A stretch of DNA of 64,000 nucleotides from a bacterium (GTDB lineage Bacteria > Vulcanimicrobiota > Xenobia > Xenobiales > JADMJV01): NCBI GenBank assembly GCA_018780265.1, contig JADMJV010000012.1:128200-192199 (forward strand), given 5' to 3'. Positions 35,339 through 43,377 of this stretch are shown in pieces; the first letter of the stretch is position 1, and each line of letters begins with the position of its first letter. Both the position numbers and the translations under genes were made by a program. Under the pieces are notes generated by a model. That model had not been told where the DNA came from. It did not search any database and saw only the letters and a list, made by a program, of their open reading frames with translations.

Positions 35339-36022
35339 ATGAAGATCCAGCACAACGCCTACCACCTCACCAAACAGGTTCCCGTTACCGAGCGCCAACG
35401 CCTGGGCTCGGTACCGCACGATGCCTACGTGCTGAATCAGCCGTTTCAAGCCAACCACGCTCCCGAACCGCAGCCCTTGCCCACGGAAAAATTGGAGTTT
35501 GACGGTGGGGTCCCGGTCTATGCCGACAACCCTGCCTTTGACAAGGCTGGCAAGCTGCAGAGCGTTTCGCAAATCCATTTTGTCGAGGCGCCACGCCATG
35601 GGGCCGTAGCCAGTGGCCTCAGCGCTACAGCCGGGTCAGTGTTAGGTTCGGTAGTAGCCAGTTTGATCAAAGCCGGTCCAGCCTCGGTGGTGGTGGCCGC
35701 CGCCTCCGCCCTGGCTTGCTTCGCAGGTGGCGCCCTCAATGGTGCGCGCGACCAGGTCAGCGTGGTCGACAAACAAGTCCCCGTGGTCAAAACCGAATTG
35801 GTCGGCTATCGTCATCACGTACTCGACGGCGCCTCTGTCCACGACCGTCCCCGCAACTGGCCGGAGGGCTCGGGCCAACTCCACTATTACCTCCCTGACA
35901 CCAAGTCCACCCAAGTAGGCCAACTGACCACCCAGGAGATCGAGCACAGCAGCTTCAGTCCTCAAGCCCTGGCGGGTATGTCCTTTCTATCCGGCCTGAC
36001 CAGCGGTCTGTTGCTTGGTTAA
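35339..36022 (+). CDS. Hypothetical protein with uncharged leader and glycine-zipper segment
   Basis: 227 residues, GGGAGA upstream of ATG 35339. N-terminus MKIQHNAYHLTKQVPVTE is of the type shared with neighbours. A central hydrophobic, small-residue stretch (about 98-137: GSVLGSVVASLIKAGPASVV..., AAASALACFAGGALNGA) may form one or two membrane helices. The C-terminus ends in another hydrophobic run (MSFLSGLTSGLLLG). No named family. Third gene of the plus-strand group that begins with the catalase-like gene (52 bp gap), so a membrane-associated partner of that group is possible. Confidence 0.5.
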   Translation: MKIQHNAYHLTKQVPVTERQRLGSVPHDAYVLNQPFQANHAPEPQPLPTEKLEFDGGVPVYADNPAFDKAGKLQSVSQIHFVEAPRHGAVASGLSATAGSVLGSVVASLIKAGPASVVVAAASALACFAGGALNGARDQVSVVDKQVPVVKTELVGYRHHVLDGASVHDRPRNWPEGSGQLHYYLPDTKSTQVGQLTTQEIEHSSFSPQALAGMSFLSGLTSGLLLG

Positions 36023-36082
36023 AATATCTTCCCGGCCGGAACATTTCCAGGGAAGAGGGGTCTGGCTACGAATCTATCGGCC

Positions 36083-37774
36083 ATGAAAGCGGACGATTCT
36101 TGGCAGGCTGTGGCCGAACAGGCCCAGCAACGGGTCACCCAGCTAGAATCCGAACTGGCCGAGGCCCTGAAGCGCCTGAGCCAGCAAGGGTCAGCCTTGG
36201 AGTCCGAGCTCAGTCGGGCCGAAGCCGCCGAAGAAGAGGTGGCCCGCCTGGCCGCCTGGGCCGACTACAACCAGGAACTGGCCCCGGCCTACGAAGCCTC
36301 GGTAGAACGCATCGCCACTTTAGAAAATAAGCAGCGACGCAGCCAGGAAATTCTGGCCGGCGAGTCCGACCAATTGTCTGGAATGCGTCAGGAGTTAGAC
36401 CGGCTGCGAGCCGAATTGGATCGCTACCGGGCACACGACCCGTTACCGCAAGTGGAAAGCGATGACAACAAATTGCAGCGCCTGGCATTTCAAGACCCGG
36501 TCACCGGCTTGCCCAATTTTCATCACGCTCTGCGCTACCTCCACATCCAACTGTCCAAAGCCGCCCAAAATGAAGGCATCGTAGCCCTGGCCCGCATCGA
36601 TATCCACAGGCTGCGGGACTTGAATTTGTATTTGGGGACGCGCATCAGTGACGAAATTTTACGCCAGTTTTCCGGCCGTTTTCAGGGCCTGGTCGAAAGC
36701 GAGACCATGCTGGCTCGCGGGCGCGACGACGAATTCTGGGTGGTCCTCAGCTGCCCCAGCGGAGGTCCCGTGGGCCTCCGCAAAGTGACCGATCAGGTGT
36801 CTCACCTGCTGCAGCGACTGGGTGTGGCCCTTAAGCGCCCCTTTGATGTGGGCGACCATTCCGTGCAGATCACGGTGGCCTGCGGAGTAGCCTGCGGCCA
36901 GGGCAAGGAGGAGCCTGGACACCTGGTAGAATGTGCCGGCCTGGCCCTGACCGCCAGCAAAAGTGCAGAGCCTGCTGGCAAACTGGTCTACTACCAACCA
37001 CCCATGCAGGAAGCCATTCGTAACCGACTGGCTATGGTGCCTCTGCTGCGCCAAGCCGTAGAGCGCGAAGAGTTTGAGCTCTATTTCCAGCCCATGGTTC
37101 AACTGGACACCCTGCAGATCCAGGGGGTAGAGAGCCTGCTGCGCTGGAATCAGGCGGCGGCGGGACAATTACTGCCCGGCCAATTTATCGAAGCCGCTCT
37201 GGAGTCAGGGGCGATCGTAGCCATCGGCGAGTGGGTTGCCCGCCAGGTATGCCGTTGCAGCCAGCGGACCCAACCCTATCTCTGGTCCATGAATCTGTCA
37301 GCTCAGGAGCTGGTCCAGGCCAACTTTATGCGTCGCTTCATCCGGGCCATCGAGGCTGCCGAACTGGACCATCCCGAATTTCTGGTGGTGGAGATTTCTG
37401 AGTCAGGCCTGGCCAACCAGAGCGCCCGTTTGGCTTCTGCCTTGAAGCAGCTTCGCGAGTGGGGAGTCAAACTGGCCATCGATGACTTCTCTTTCGACTC
37501 GGTCTCGCTGCGGCGCTTGCACGAACTGGACGTCAGCTATATCAAGCTCAGCCACGAAGTGACCCACCGACTCGATACCGCCCTCTATCGCAATCTGGTG
37601 CGCGGTGCTGTGCTGGCTGCCGAAGACCTGAACTGCAAAATCGTAGCCGAAGGCGTTGAGCAGATGGAACAACTGGAGTGCTTGAAAGAACTGGGTTGCC
37701 ATTGGGGCCAGGGGCACCTACTCCAACCCCCGGCGGCCATCGAAGAGATCTGGGAACTACTGGCCCTCACTTAG
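36083..37774 (+). CDS. GGDEF-EAL protein with N-terminal coiled coil (degenerate GGDEF, near-complete EAL)
   Basis: 563 residues. Coiled coil about 10-118, GGDEF domain about 130-300, EAL domain about 318-563. The cyclase signature reads RDDEF (214-218) rather than GGDEF, and lacks both glycines, so synthesis of c-di-GMP is doubtful. The phosphodiesterase half keeps most catalytic residues: ESL (350-352) for EAL, MNLS (N404), EISES (E437), IDDFS (D467, D468), YIKLS (K488), AEGVE (E523) and GQGHLLQ. It probably degrades c-di-GMP or acts as a sensor. No transmembrane segment. The last 8 bp overlap the convergent ankyrin-protein gene. Confidence 0.88.
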   Translation: MKADDSWQAVAEQAQQRVTQLESELAEALKRLSQQGSALESELSRAEAAEEEVARLAAWADYNQELAPAYEASVERIATLENKQRRSQEILAGESDQLSGMRQELDRLRAELDRYRAHDPLPQVESDDNKLQRLAFQDPVTGLPNFHHALRYLHIQLSKAAQNEGIVALARIDIHRLRDLNLYLGTRISDEILRQFSGRFQGLVESETMLARGRDDEFWVVLSCPSGGPVGLRKVTDQVSHLLQRLGVALKRPFDVGDHSVQITVACGVACGQGKEEPGHLVECAGLALTASKSAEPAGKLVYYQPPMQEAIRNRLAMVPLLRQAVEREEFELYFQPMVQLDTLQIQGVESLLRWNQAAAGQLLPGQFIEAALESGAIVAIGEWVARQVCRCSQRTQPYLWSMNLSAQELVQANFMRRFIRAIEAAELDHPEFLVVEISESGLANQSARLASALKQLREWGVKLAIDDFSFDSVSLRRLHELDVSYIKLSHEVTHRLDTALYRNLVRGAVLAAEDLNCKIVAEGVEQMEQLECLKELGCHWGQGHLLQPPAAIEEIWELLALT

Positions 37775-39470
37775 GGGTAAGCAGTTTGGCCACGGCTGGA
37801 TTGGAGGCTACCTGCAAGGCAGTCTGGCCGGTCTGGTCGGTGAGTTGGAGATTGGCGCCCGCCTCTAACAGCATCTTGCACAGATTCTCTCGGCCCCAGT
37901 AAGCCGCGCAATGAAGGGGAGTCCAGCCCATTTCTCCGGCCAGATTGGGGTCGCCCTTTGCGGCCAGCAACAGGCGCAGTAACTCGGGTTCCCCGGCGAC
38001 GCTGGCGTCGTGCATGGCCGAAGAGCCGCCCACAATTCGATTGGGGTCGGCGCCCAGCGCCAACAAGAAACGAACTTTGTCGGGCCTTTCCTGCTGCACC
38101 GCTTGCATCAAGGCGCTCAACTTGTCGTGGCCGGGAAGATCCGGGCTGACGCCCCGCTCTATCAGCACCTTGAGAGCCGCATCTCGACCTGGCGAGTCGC
38201 TGCTCAGCAACATCTCCAAAGCCGTGGCCCCGTTAGCCATTCGGGCCTCTGGGACAGCCCCCAGGGCCAGAGCCAGAGGGACCATCACTTCTGGATGTTT
38301 GGCTTGAGCCGCAACGTGCAACACCGTCTCACCGGTGTCCTCGAGCAAAGGACCGGCCACCCCTTGGGCCTGCAAAAAGCTAACCATTTGTGGGTCCTGA
38401 GCCCAAAAAGCGGTGACCATCAGAGGCCGGGAAACGCTTTGCAACCGCTTAAAGTCCAGACCCTTGTTGGCATACAGTTGCCACTCTTTGAGACTGGTGC
38501 TGTAGTGGGCCGGACTCCCCAGCGATTCGTCCAGAGCGGCCGGGTCCACACCTTGTTCCAGCAACCATTCCACGATTTCAGGCTGACCCATGGCCAGATG
38601 CAAAGGGGTGCGCTTGCGGCTAAAGGTGTGCTTGAGCAGGGCCGGTTTCTCTTTGGCCAATCGCCTGGCATTGCGCAGATCCCCGGCACGCAGGGTGCGC
38701 GCAAAGCGCTCCTGGGCCAACTCCGCTTGCTGGACCACATCCCTCTGGGCGGCCTTCAGATAGGTGGCCGTCTTGTCGGCATAGCGCTGGGGTTGGCTGA
38801 CCACAAAGGTGGCCGCGGGCAGAGCCAGATTGACTCGAAAATCATCCAGCGTGACGCGGGCCATTAACTCCTTGCCATCATCGCCCCAATCCATTTCCTG
38901 GTAGCCTCTCAGCAGGCCCTCATCGTCCAGGTAGAGAGCCACTCGATTGTCGCCGCCATAGCGCTCTCCGCCCACTGTGTAAACGTAGCAGGGGATCTTA
39001 CCCAAGACAATCTTTTCGGGCGCCTTCTGCAGTCCCGCCTCGCCCAGAACACTGAGCACCGTACCCACCAAATCGGTGCCCTCCACCATACCCAGGGCCG
39101 TGACCCGGAGGCTGGTATCAAAGGGTTTTTCGGGCCTGGTTACTTGTTTCAAGGCCAGTTTCAGGCGTGTCGTGCCCTCTGCGTCACTCACTTCGACCCA
39201 CTGCCAGGTGCTGTCAAAAATGTGTTGGGCTTTGGTCACCTTGCCGTCTCGGGTGGTCTCGGCGTCCAATCGCAATTTGGCGGGCAGCGAGGCGGCCATA
39301 CGAGTCACCGTCTTTACCTCGGGACTGCCCTGAGCCAGCCCTTTGTAAATGGAGCAGGTGATCCGGACCTGATAGCTTTTCAGTCCCTTGTAGTAAGCGC
39401 GAGTTTTGTCCAACAGTTCATCGGCCCCACTCGGGGCCGCCAGCCAGAGCAACAGGGCCAGGCGGCGCAT
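37767..39470 (-). CDS. Exported protein: LolA-like (DUF2092-like) domain plus ankyrin repeats
   Basis: 567 residues with a short signal peptide (MRRLALLLWLAAPSGA). Residues about 20-230 look like an outer-membrane lipoprotein-sorting/DUF2092 half-barrel: strands such as ALYLDDEGLLRGYQEMDWGDDGK and a single disulphide-capable cysteine pair. From about 275 to the end are seven or so ankyrin-type repeats (TPLHLAMGQPEIVEWLLEQG, TVLHVAAQAKHPEVMVPLAL, SALMQAVQQERPDKVRFLLALG, TPLHCAAYWGRENLCKMLLEAG). Ankyrins bind protein partners, presumably in the periplasm. The ATG begins one base after the stop of the M48-like gene, so they are coupled. Confidence 0.75.
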   Translation of the reverse strand: MRRLALLLWLAAPSGADELLDKTRAYYKGLKSYQVRITCSIYKGLAQGSPEVKTVTRMAASLPAKLRLDAETTRDGKVTKAQHIFDSTWQWVEVSDAEGTTRLKLALKQVTRPEKPFDTSLRVTALGMVEGTDLVGTVLSVLGEAGLQKAPEKIVLGKIPCYVYTVGGERYGGDNRVALYLDDEGLLRGYQEMDWGDDGKELMARVTLDDFRVNLALPAATFVVSQPQRYADKTATYLKAAQRDVVQQAELAQERFARTLRAGDLRNARRLAKEKPALLKHTFSRKRTPLHLAMGQPEIVEWLLEQGVDPAALDESLGSPAHYSTSLKEWQLYANKGLDFKRLQSVSRPLMVTAFWAQDPQMVSFLQAQGVAGPLLEDTGETVLHVAAQAKHPEVMVPLALALGAVPEARMANGATALEMLLSSDSPGRDAALKVLIERGVSPDLPGHDKLSALMQAVQQERPDKVRFLLALGADPNRIVGGSSAMHDASVAGEPELLRLLLAAKGDPNLAGEMGWTPLHCAAYWGRENLCKMLLEAGANLQLTDQTGQTALQVASNPAVAKLLTPK

Positions 39471-39471
39471 C

Positions 39472-41229
39472 CTAATAGGTGGGAGCCGTGATCAAGATCT
39501 CGGCCACCTTTCCCTTCTCGTCCCTCAAAGAGAGGCCCAGGGTTCCGTAGGTGGTGAAATACTGACCCGGCCGCAGCATGGTCTGGCGGGTGGTTTCCTG
39601 GTCGGAAAGTTTGGCCTGAATGGGCGCGATGTCATCGCCCACACGAAATTCCCACCCCTTCGATCCCAGCCCCTGGGGCCGAATCTGCACCGGTGGCGCC
39701 AGGCTGGAGGTCATGGCGATAGCAAAAACTTGATCTTGCAAGTACAACTCCAGGCCCTTTGCCGGGTAGCACAGTCGCACCACGCCAGGTCCGCAGGGAG
39801 TTTCTTCACCCGCCCCCAATTTGGACTGGACCTCCTCGCTACTGTGAAGCAGGCAGACCTCGCCCACCTGACTCACGGGCCGATAGGTCATCTGCTTTTC
39901 TTGAACTCGCGTGGCAGCTACATGATTTTGGGCCAGCAACTGTTTGGCCCTTTCGGCCCAAACCGTTTGCCCGCTGTGAATCTTAAGAAAAGACTGCAAC
40001 CTGGCCACCGCTTGCTTCTTAGAAGCCAGGTCCTTGGATTTCAGATCCAACAGGGCCAGGTTGTAGTCCAGGATGCTGGCATCCAGGGGGTTCTTGCTCT
40101 TATTGGTGGTACGCGCCATGGCCAGCGCCTTGCGAGCCTGCTTTTCCTTACCCTCCGCCATGAACACGCAAGCCAGGTTGTTCAGCAGCGACACCACGTG
40201 ACGGTTGGTCAATCCCTTGTCGTCCTCAGCCAACTCGATGGCCGTGATAAAGCACTTCTCGGCCTCGGCCAGTTGCGGACCGCCCGGGGCTACCAGTTGA
40301 GCCACCCCCAGGTTGGTCCAGGCCAGTACCTGTTTGGGTTGCACCTGTAAACTTTTGGTGGCGGCCTCCAGCGCCCGGCTATGGAACTCACCCGGGTAGG
40401 AACGCAAGCGCATTTGCAGACTGTTGGCCTTGGGATAGGCGTCGCGATACATCAGCATGCCTACGTTGTGGCGTTTCAAATAGTCGGCATTGAGTGTATC
40501 GACATAAGCCATTAAGTTGGCGTGAGCCAGATTGGTCCAGGCTTCATGGCAGTCCGGAAAATCGTCGACCACCTCCTGAAACGATTCGGCCGCCCGCTGG
40601 TACTGCATGGTGGCCAGCAGCGTCACGCCACTGTCAAAGGCCGATTTGCTCAGCCAGATAGTGCTCTGCCCCTTGTCCAGAGCAGCCACCCGGTCGGTCC
40701 AACTGGGGTGGTCAACGCCCGCTCCGATATATTTGTCATAGGCCTCGTCATCGACAGCCAGACCTTTTAGATGAGCGGATAAATCGCGAAAGCGATAGCC
40801 GGCCCGCAACGCCAGCTGAATCCCCTGCTGATCGGCATCCAACTCCTGGCGCCGCGTGAAGGCGTGGCGCAACAGCACCGGGTCCTGCTTGGGCTTGGGC
40901 TGACAGTGCCCGAGCGACAGATGCGAGAGTTCGTGACCGAGCGAAAAGGCCAGAGCCGTTTCCAGATCGGCCTTGTGACGGTCCAGATATCCCTGACACA
41001 CCTGAACCTGAGCCGTATTGGAGGACACCTCCAGATAGGCAAAAGCATTGACCTCTTTCGAATCATCGATGGTCAATTTGGGGGGCCAGCCCACGCCCGG
41101 AGGCGCTTCTACGTAGGCCAGCAGGCGTTCATAAACAGATCGACAGGTCTTCTCCGCAGGCGTCTCGCCCCAACCGTGGATGGTTGCACCCACTACAAAG
41201 AACCAGATCCATCGTTTGCTCACAGCCAC
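39472..41229 (-). CDS. M48-like metallopeptidase with TPR repeats, exported
   Basis: 585 residues from GTG 41229. N-terminal signal (WIWFFVVGATIHGWG). Zinc site LGHELSHLSLGH (H99, E100, H103) with the third ligand Glu in RRQELDADQQG (E129), the M48/BepA-type pattern. TPR-like helices run from about 205 to 430 (TMQYQRAAESFQEVVDDFPDCHEAWTNLA, VLAWTNLGVAQLV, SLLNNLACVFMAEGKEKQARKAL). The last 150 residues are a strand-rich domain with a BamE-like look. BepA-type proteins tend outer-membrane assembly by cleaving stalled substrates; this role is inferred. Upstream lies a 6-bp hairpin (41242-41261) of unclear role. Co-transcribed with the ankyrin protein. Confidence 0.8.
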   Translation of the reverse strand: MAVSKRWIWFFVVGATIHGWGETPAEKTCRSVYERLLAYVEAPPGVGWPPKLTIDDSKEVNAFAYLEVSSNTAQVQVCQGYLDRHKADLETALAFSLGHELSHLSLGHCQPKPKQDPVLLRHAFTRRQELDADQQGIQLALRAGYRFRDLSAHLKGLAVDDEAYDKYIGAGVDHPSWTDRVAALDKGQSTIWLSKSAFDSGVTLLATMQYQRAAESFQEVVDDFPDCHEAWTNLAHANLMAYVDTLNADYLKRHNVGMLMYRDAYPKANSLQMRLRSYPGEFHSRALEAATKSLQVQPKQVLAWTNLGVAQLVAPGGPQLAEAEKCFITAIELAEDDKGLTNRHVVSLLNNLACVFMAEGKEKQARKALAMARTTNKSKNPLDASILDYNLALLDLKSKDLASKKQAVARLQSFLKIHSGQTVWAERAKQLLAQNHVAATRVQEKQMTYRPVSQVGEVCLLHSSEEVQSKLGAGEETPCGPGVVRLCYPAKGLELYLQDQVFAIAMTSSLAPPVQIRPQGLGSKGWEFRVGDDIAPIQAKLSDQETTRQTMLRPGQYFTTYGTLGLSLRDEKGKVAEILITAPTY

Positions 41230-41280
41230 GTCCCATGCTCTCGAAAGTGAGGGGGCTTTCGCTGTATCGAGCGGCCTACC

Positions 41281-42045
41281 CTATGGCCTGGCTGGAATGG
41301 TATCGGGCGTCAACTGAGCCAGCAGACCATACTTTTTGAAGGCCGAAGGCGACCACACCGGCACAGTGGCCTTGGGGTCCGGATCGCCGTCGGCATCGGT
41401 GTGCGGAATCTGCTGATGGGCCGGAACCACCAGATTGACTCCGTCAATCAGGGTGGTCAGGCAAGAGTTGCTGACCGGATCATACATGTCTTGCTCGTGA
41501 TTGAGGGCCGACGCCTGCAGGCGTTCCTTGAGCAAGGCCACTTGCTGCTCGTGGTTCAGCTTCAACCGGTAGGTCTGTAAAGGATTGCGATCATGCACGG
41601 TGGCCTTCTCGATGGCATCGCTCCAGGTTCCCAACTGGTAAAGGACAGGCTGAGGCTCCTGTGAGCCGATCGGGTCATAATCCTGGCCCTGCTTAAAGTG
41701 CACTTCTACCGAAACAGCCAGCCCCTTATCCTGATTGCCCAGGCTGTCTACCACCGGAGAGTCCGGCTCAAATTCAAAGTTCAGCAGTGCGTGGCCGGGC
41801 AGACCGCCCGGCTTCTCGGTGAAAGGCTTGATGCACAAAAACACGTCTTTGACCTTTTCAGGATTGACGTAGGCGTCTCGAAAGACGCCCTTCTCGATGG
41901 TGCTTCCGTCAGGATTGTTCTCAATGTCCCAGCGCACACCGTCCACATGGATGCGCCCGTCCTGGCTAAGAGTTAGATCGCTGGCCGCCTTTTGCAGGGC
42001 CGTCCAGGGTTTGGGCTGGGTTTGCTGTTGCTTGGAGATAACCAT
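41281..42045 (-). CDS. Hypothetical protein, possible papain-like/DUF4105-like fold
   Basis: 254 residues without signal peptide. N-terminus MVISKQQQTQPKPWTALQK is of the Q/P-rich leader type seen on neighbours. A GHALLNFEFEPD (near 84-95) and a VSNSCLTTLIDGVN (near 192-205) resemble the His- and Cys-bearing segments, in that order, of permuted papain-like or DUF4105-type domains. A Y-rich middle (LNHEQQVALLKERLQAS) is helical. The assignment is speculative. Downstream of the polyamine-synthase gene on the same strand with a 108-bp gap that shows no gene or clear signal. Confidence 0.45.
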   Translation of the reverse strand: MVISKQQQTQPKPWTALQKAASDLTLSQDGRIHVDGVRWDIENNPDGSTIEKGVFRDAYVNPEKVKDVFLCIKPFTEKPGGLPGHALLNFEFEPDSPVVDSLGNQDKGLAVSVEVHFKQGQDYDPIGSQEPQPVLYQLGTWSDAIEKATVHDRNPLQTYRLKLNHEQQVALLKERLQASALNHEQDMYDPVSNSCLTTLIDGVNLVVPAHQQIPHTDADGDPDPKATVPVWSPSAFKKYGLLAQLTPDTIPARP

Positions 42046-42153
42046 GGCCTGAGACTATCCCATGGGACCTGCCCCAGTTATTGCTGATTTGTGTCCATCA
42101 CGAGCTTTGAGTGGCATATCTAAGCCAGTTCCACCCGACTTCGCCCGCTGCGG

Positions 42154-43290
42154 CTAGCTTTTTGAGCACTCAAAGAAGTGGGCGTAGAGGTAGGGAAATC
42201 CCAGCAACTCGGAGGTGGGGTGCAACGGACTGCCCAGTTGACGCAAGGCAGCCAGATGTTCGACGCGATAGGTATTGTTATAAATGTAGCGGCTGAAGTG
42301 CTCCCAGCGCTGTTCGATCTTGAGGCCAAGCTCGTCCAGATCGGTCCACAATTTTTCGGGAGACTCGATCAAGCCAGGGTAGGTGGAAAGAAACAGGAGG
42401 CTGTCCGGCTTCTCGACCAGCGAATCGGCCGCGCACTGCAGAAAAAACCGCATGCCGTTAGCCGCATAGGGCGGATCGGTTGTGACCACGTCGTAGGCCT
42501 TGCGCATCGACTCAGGTACGCCGTGGCGCAGGTTGTGCTCGAGCACGGTCAGGCGGTCTCCACCTTTGGCTTTCAGGAAAGCCACCAGGTCCGTGTCCAG
42601 TTCTAACACATCCACCTTGAAATCGCCCCCGTAGTGGACCAGCGCCAGCGAAACCAGGTCGTCGTCCCCCAGCACCAATACCCGGCCTCCCGGTGGCACG
42701 CTGGCGGCAATTTTGCGGGCTCGCAGTTGAGTGGTGTGCGGGGTGCAAAACTGCTGTTCATAGCGCAATTTCATGGCGGGTCGTTCGCAGAACATGCGAA
42801 CCAGGTCGAGATCCAGACCCTGCACCGGCTTGAGGTCGTAGCTAAGAAAGGCCCGGGTGTGGTCGAAAATAAAGTCCACCAGCCGAGACGGCTTGTGCAT
42901 CAGGGGTCCAGCCGCAATCGCCGGTCCTGTATAGGGCCCGGGCATATGGTGCTGGCGATAATGAGCTTCGGCCTGATCCAATAACTGCAATGGGCTACCG
43001 ATGTCGGTCTTCAGGTAAGTCTTTAGCGCGGCCAGCAGCCTGACCACCGTGTCCGGCACCTCCTCCGCCCCGTCTCCCACCAACAAATGCGCGTCACGGG
43101 CCCGAACCAACCAGGCGTCCTGGCTGGGAGGCTGGGGGACCTGAAAAGGGCTGAGTTTGTCCCAACTCTCGGCATTGGCCAAAATCCGGGTGCCGAAGGC
43201 CAAATTGCAGAGCATGATCTCGCCCGAGTGGTTGCCGTAGCGAGAGTCTAAATGCTGAGTCAGCCACACTTTTTCTGCGCTCGTTTCCAT
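42154..43290 (-). CDS. N4-bis(aminopropyl)spermidine synthase family (BpsA, DUF43)
   Basis: 378 residues from ATG 43290; the frame is open to 43656, but that extension has no conserved character. A wHTH-like N-terminal part ends in EQQFCTPHTTQLRARK, followed by the aminopropyl-transferase Rossmann domain: RVLVLGDDDLVSLAL with the family-defining GDDDL (208-212), VLELD (229-233), and TTDPPY (270-275), which places the acceptor amine. BpsA adds aminopropyl groups from decarboxylated SAM to make branched polyamines, well known in thermophiles. No speD or speE is in the window. Substrate and product are inferred from the family. Confidence 0.8.
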   Translation of the reverse strand: METSAEKVWLTQHLDSRYGNHSGEIMLCNLAFGTRILANAESWDKLSPFQVPQPPSQDAWLVRARDAHLLVGDGAEEVPDTVVRLLAALKTYLKTDIGSPLQLLDQAEAHYRQHHMPGPYTGPAIAAGPLMHKPSRLVDFIFDHTRAFLSYDLKPVQGLDLDLVRMFCERPAMKLRYEQQFCTPHTTQLRARKIAASVPPGGRVLVLGDDDLVSLALVHYGGDFKVDVLELDTDLVAFLKAKGGDRLTVLEHNLRHGVPESMRKAYDVVTTDPPYAANGMRFFLQCAADSLVEKPDSLLFLSTYPGLIESPEKLWTDLDELGLKIEQRWEHFSRYIYNNTYRVEHLAALRQLGSPLHPTSELLGFPYLYAHFFECSKS

Positions 43291-43377
43291 TCTGGCGGGT
43301 TGCCCAATGGTTGGTTTGTTCCTGCTCAAGGGATTGATGCAGCCCCCCAAGAACAAGCGGCCGTGAGGTGACAAACA

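Noticed and set aside
41242..41261. CGAAAG...CTTTCG hairpin as a terminator
   Set aside because: Only 6 bp, no T-run on either strand, and it lies upstream of the M48-like start.
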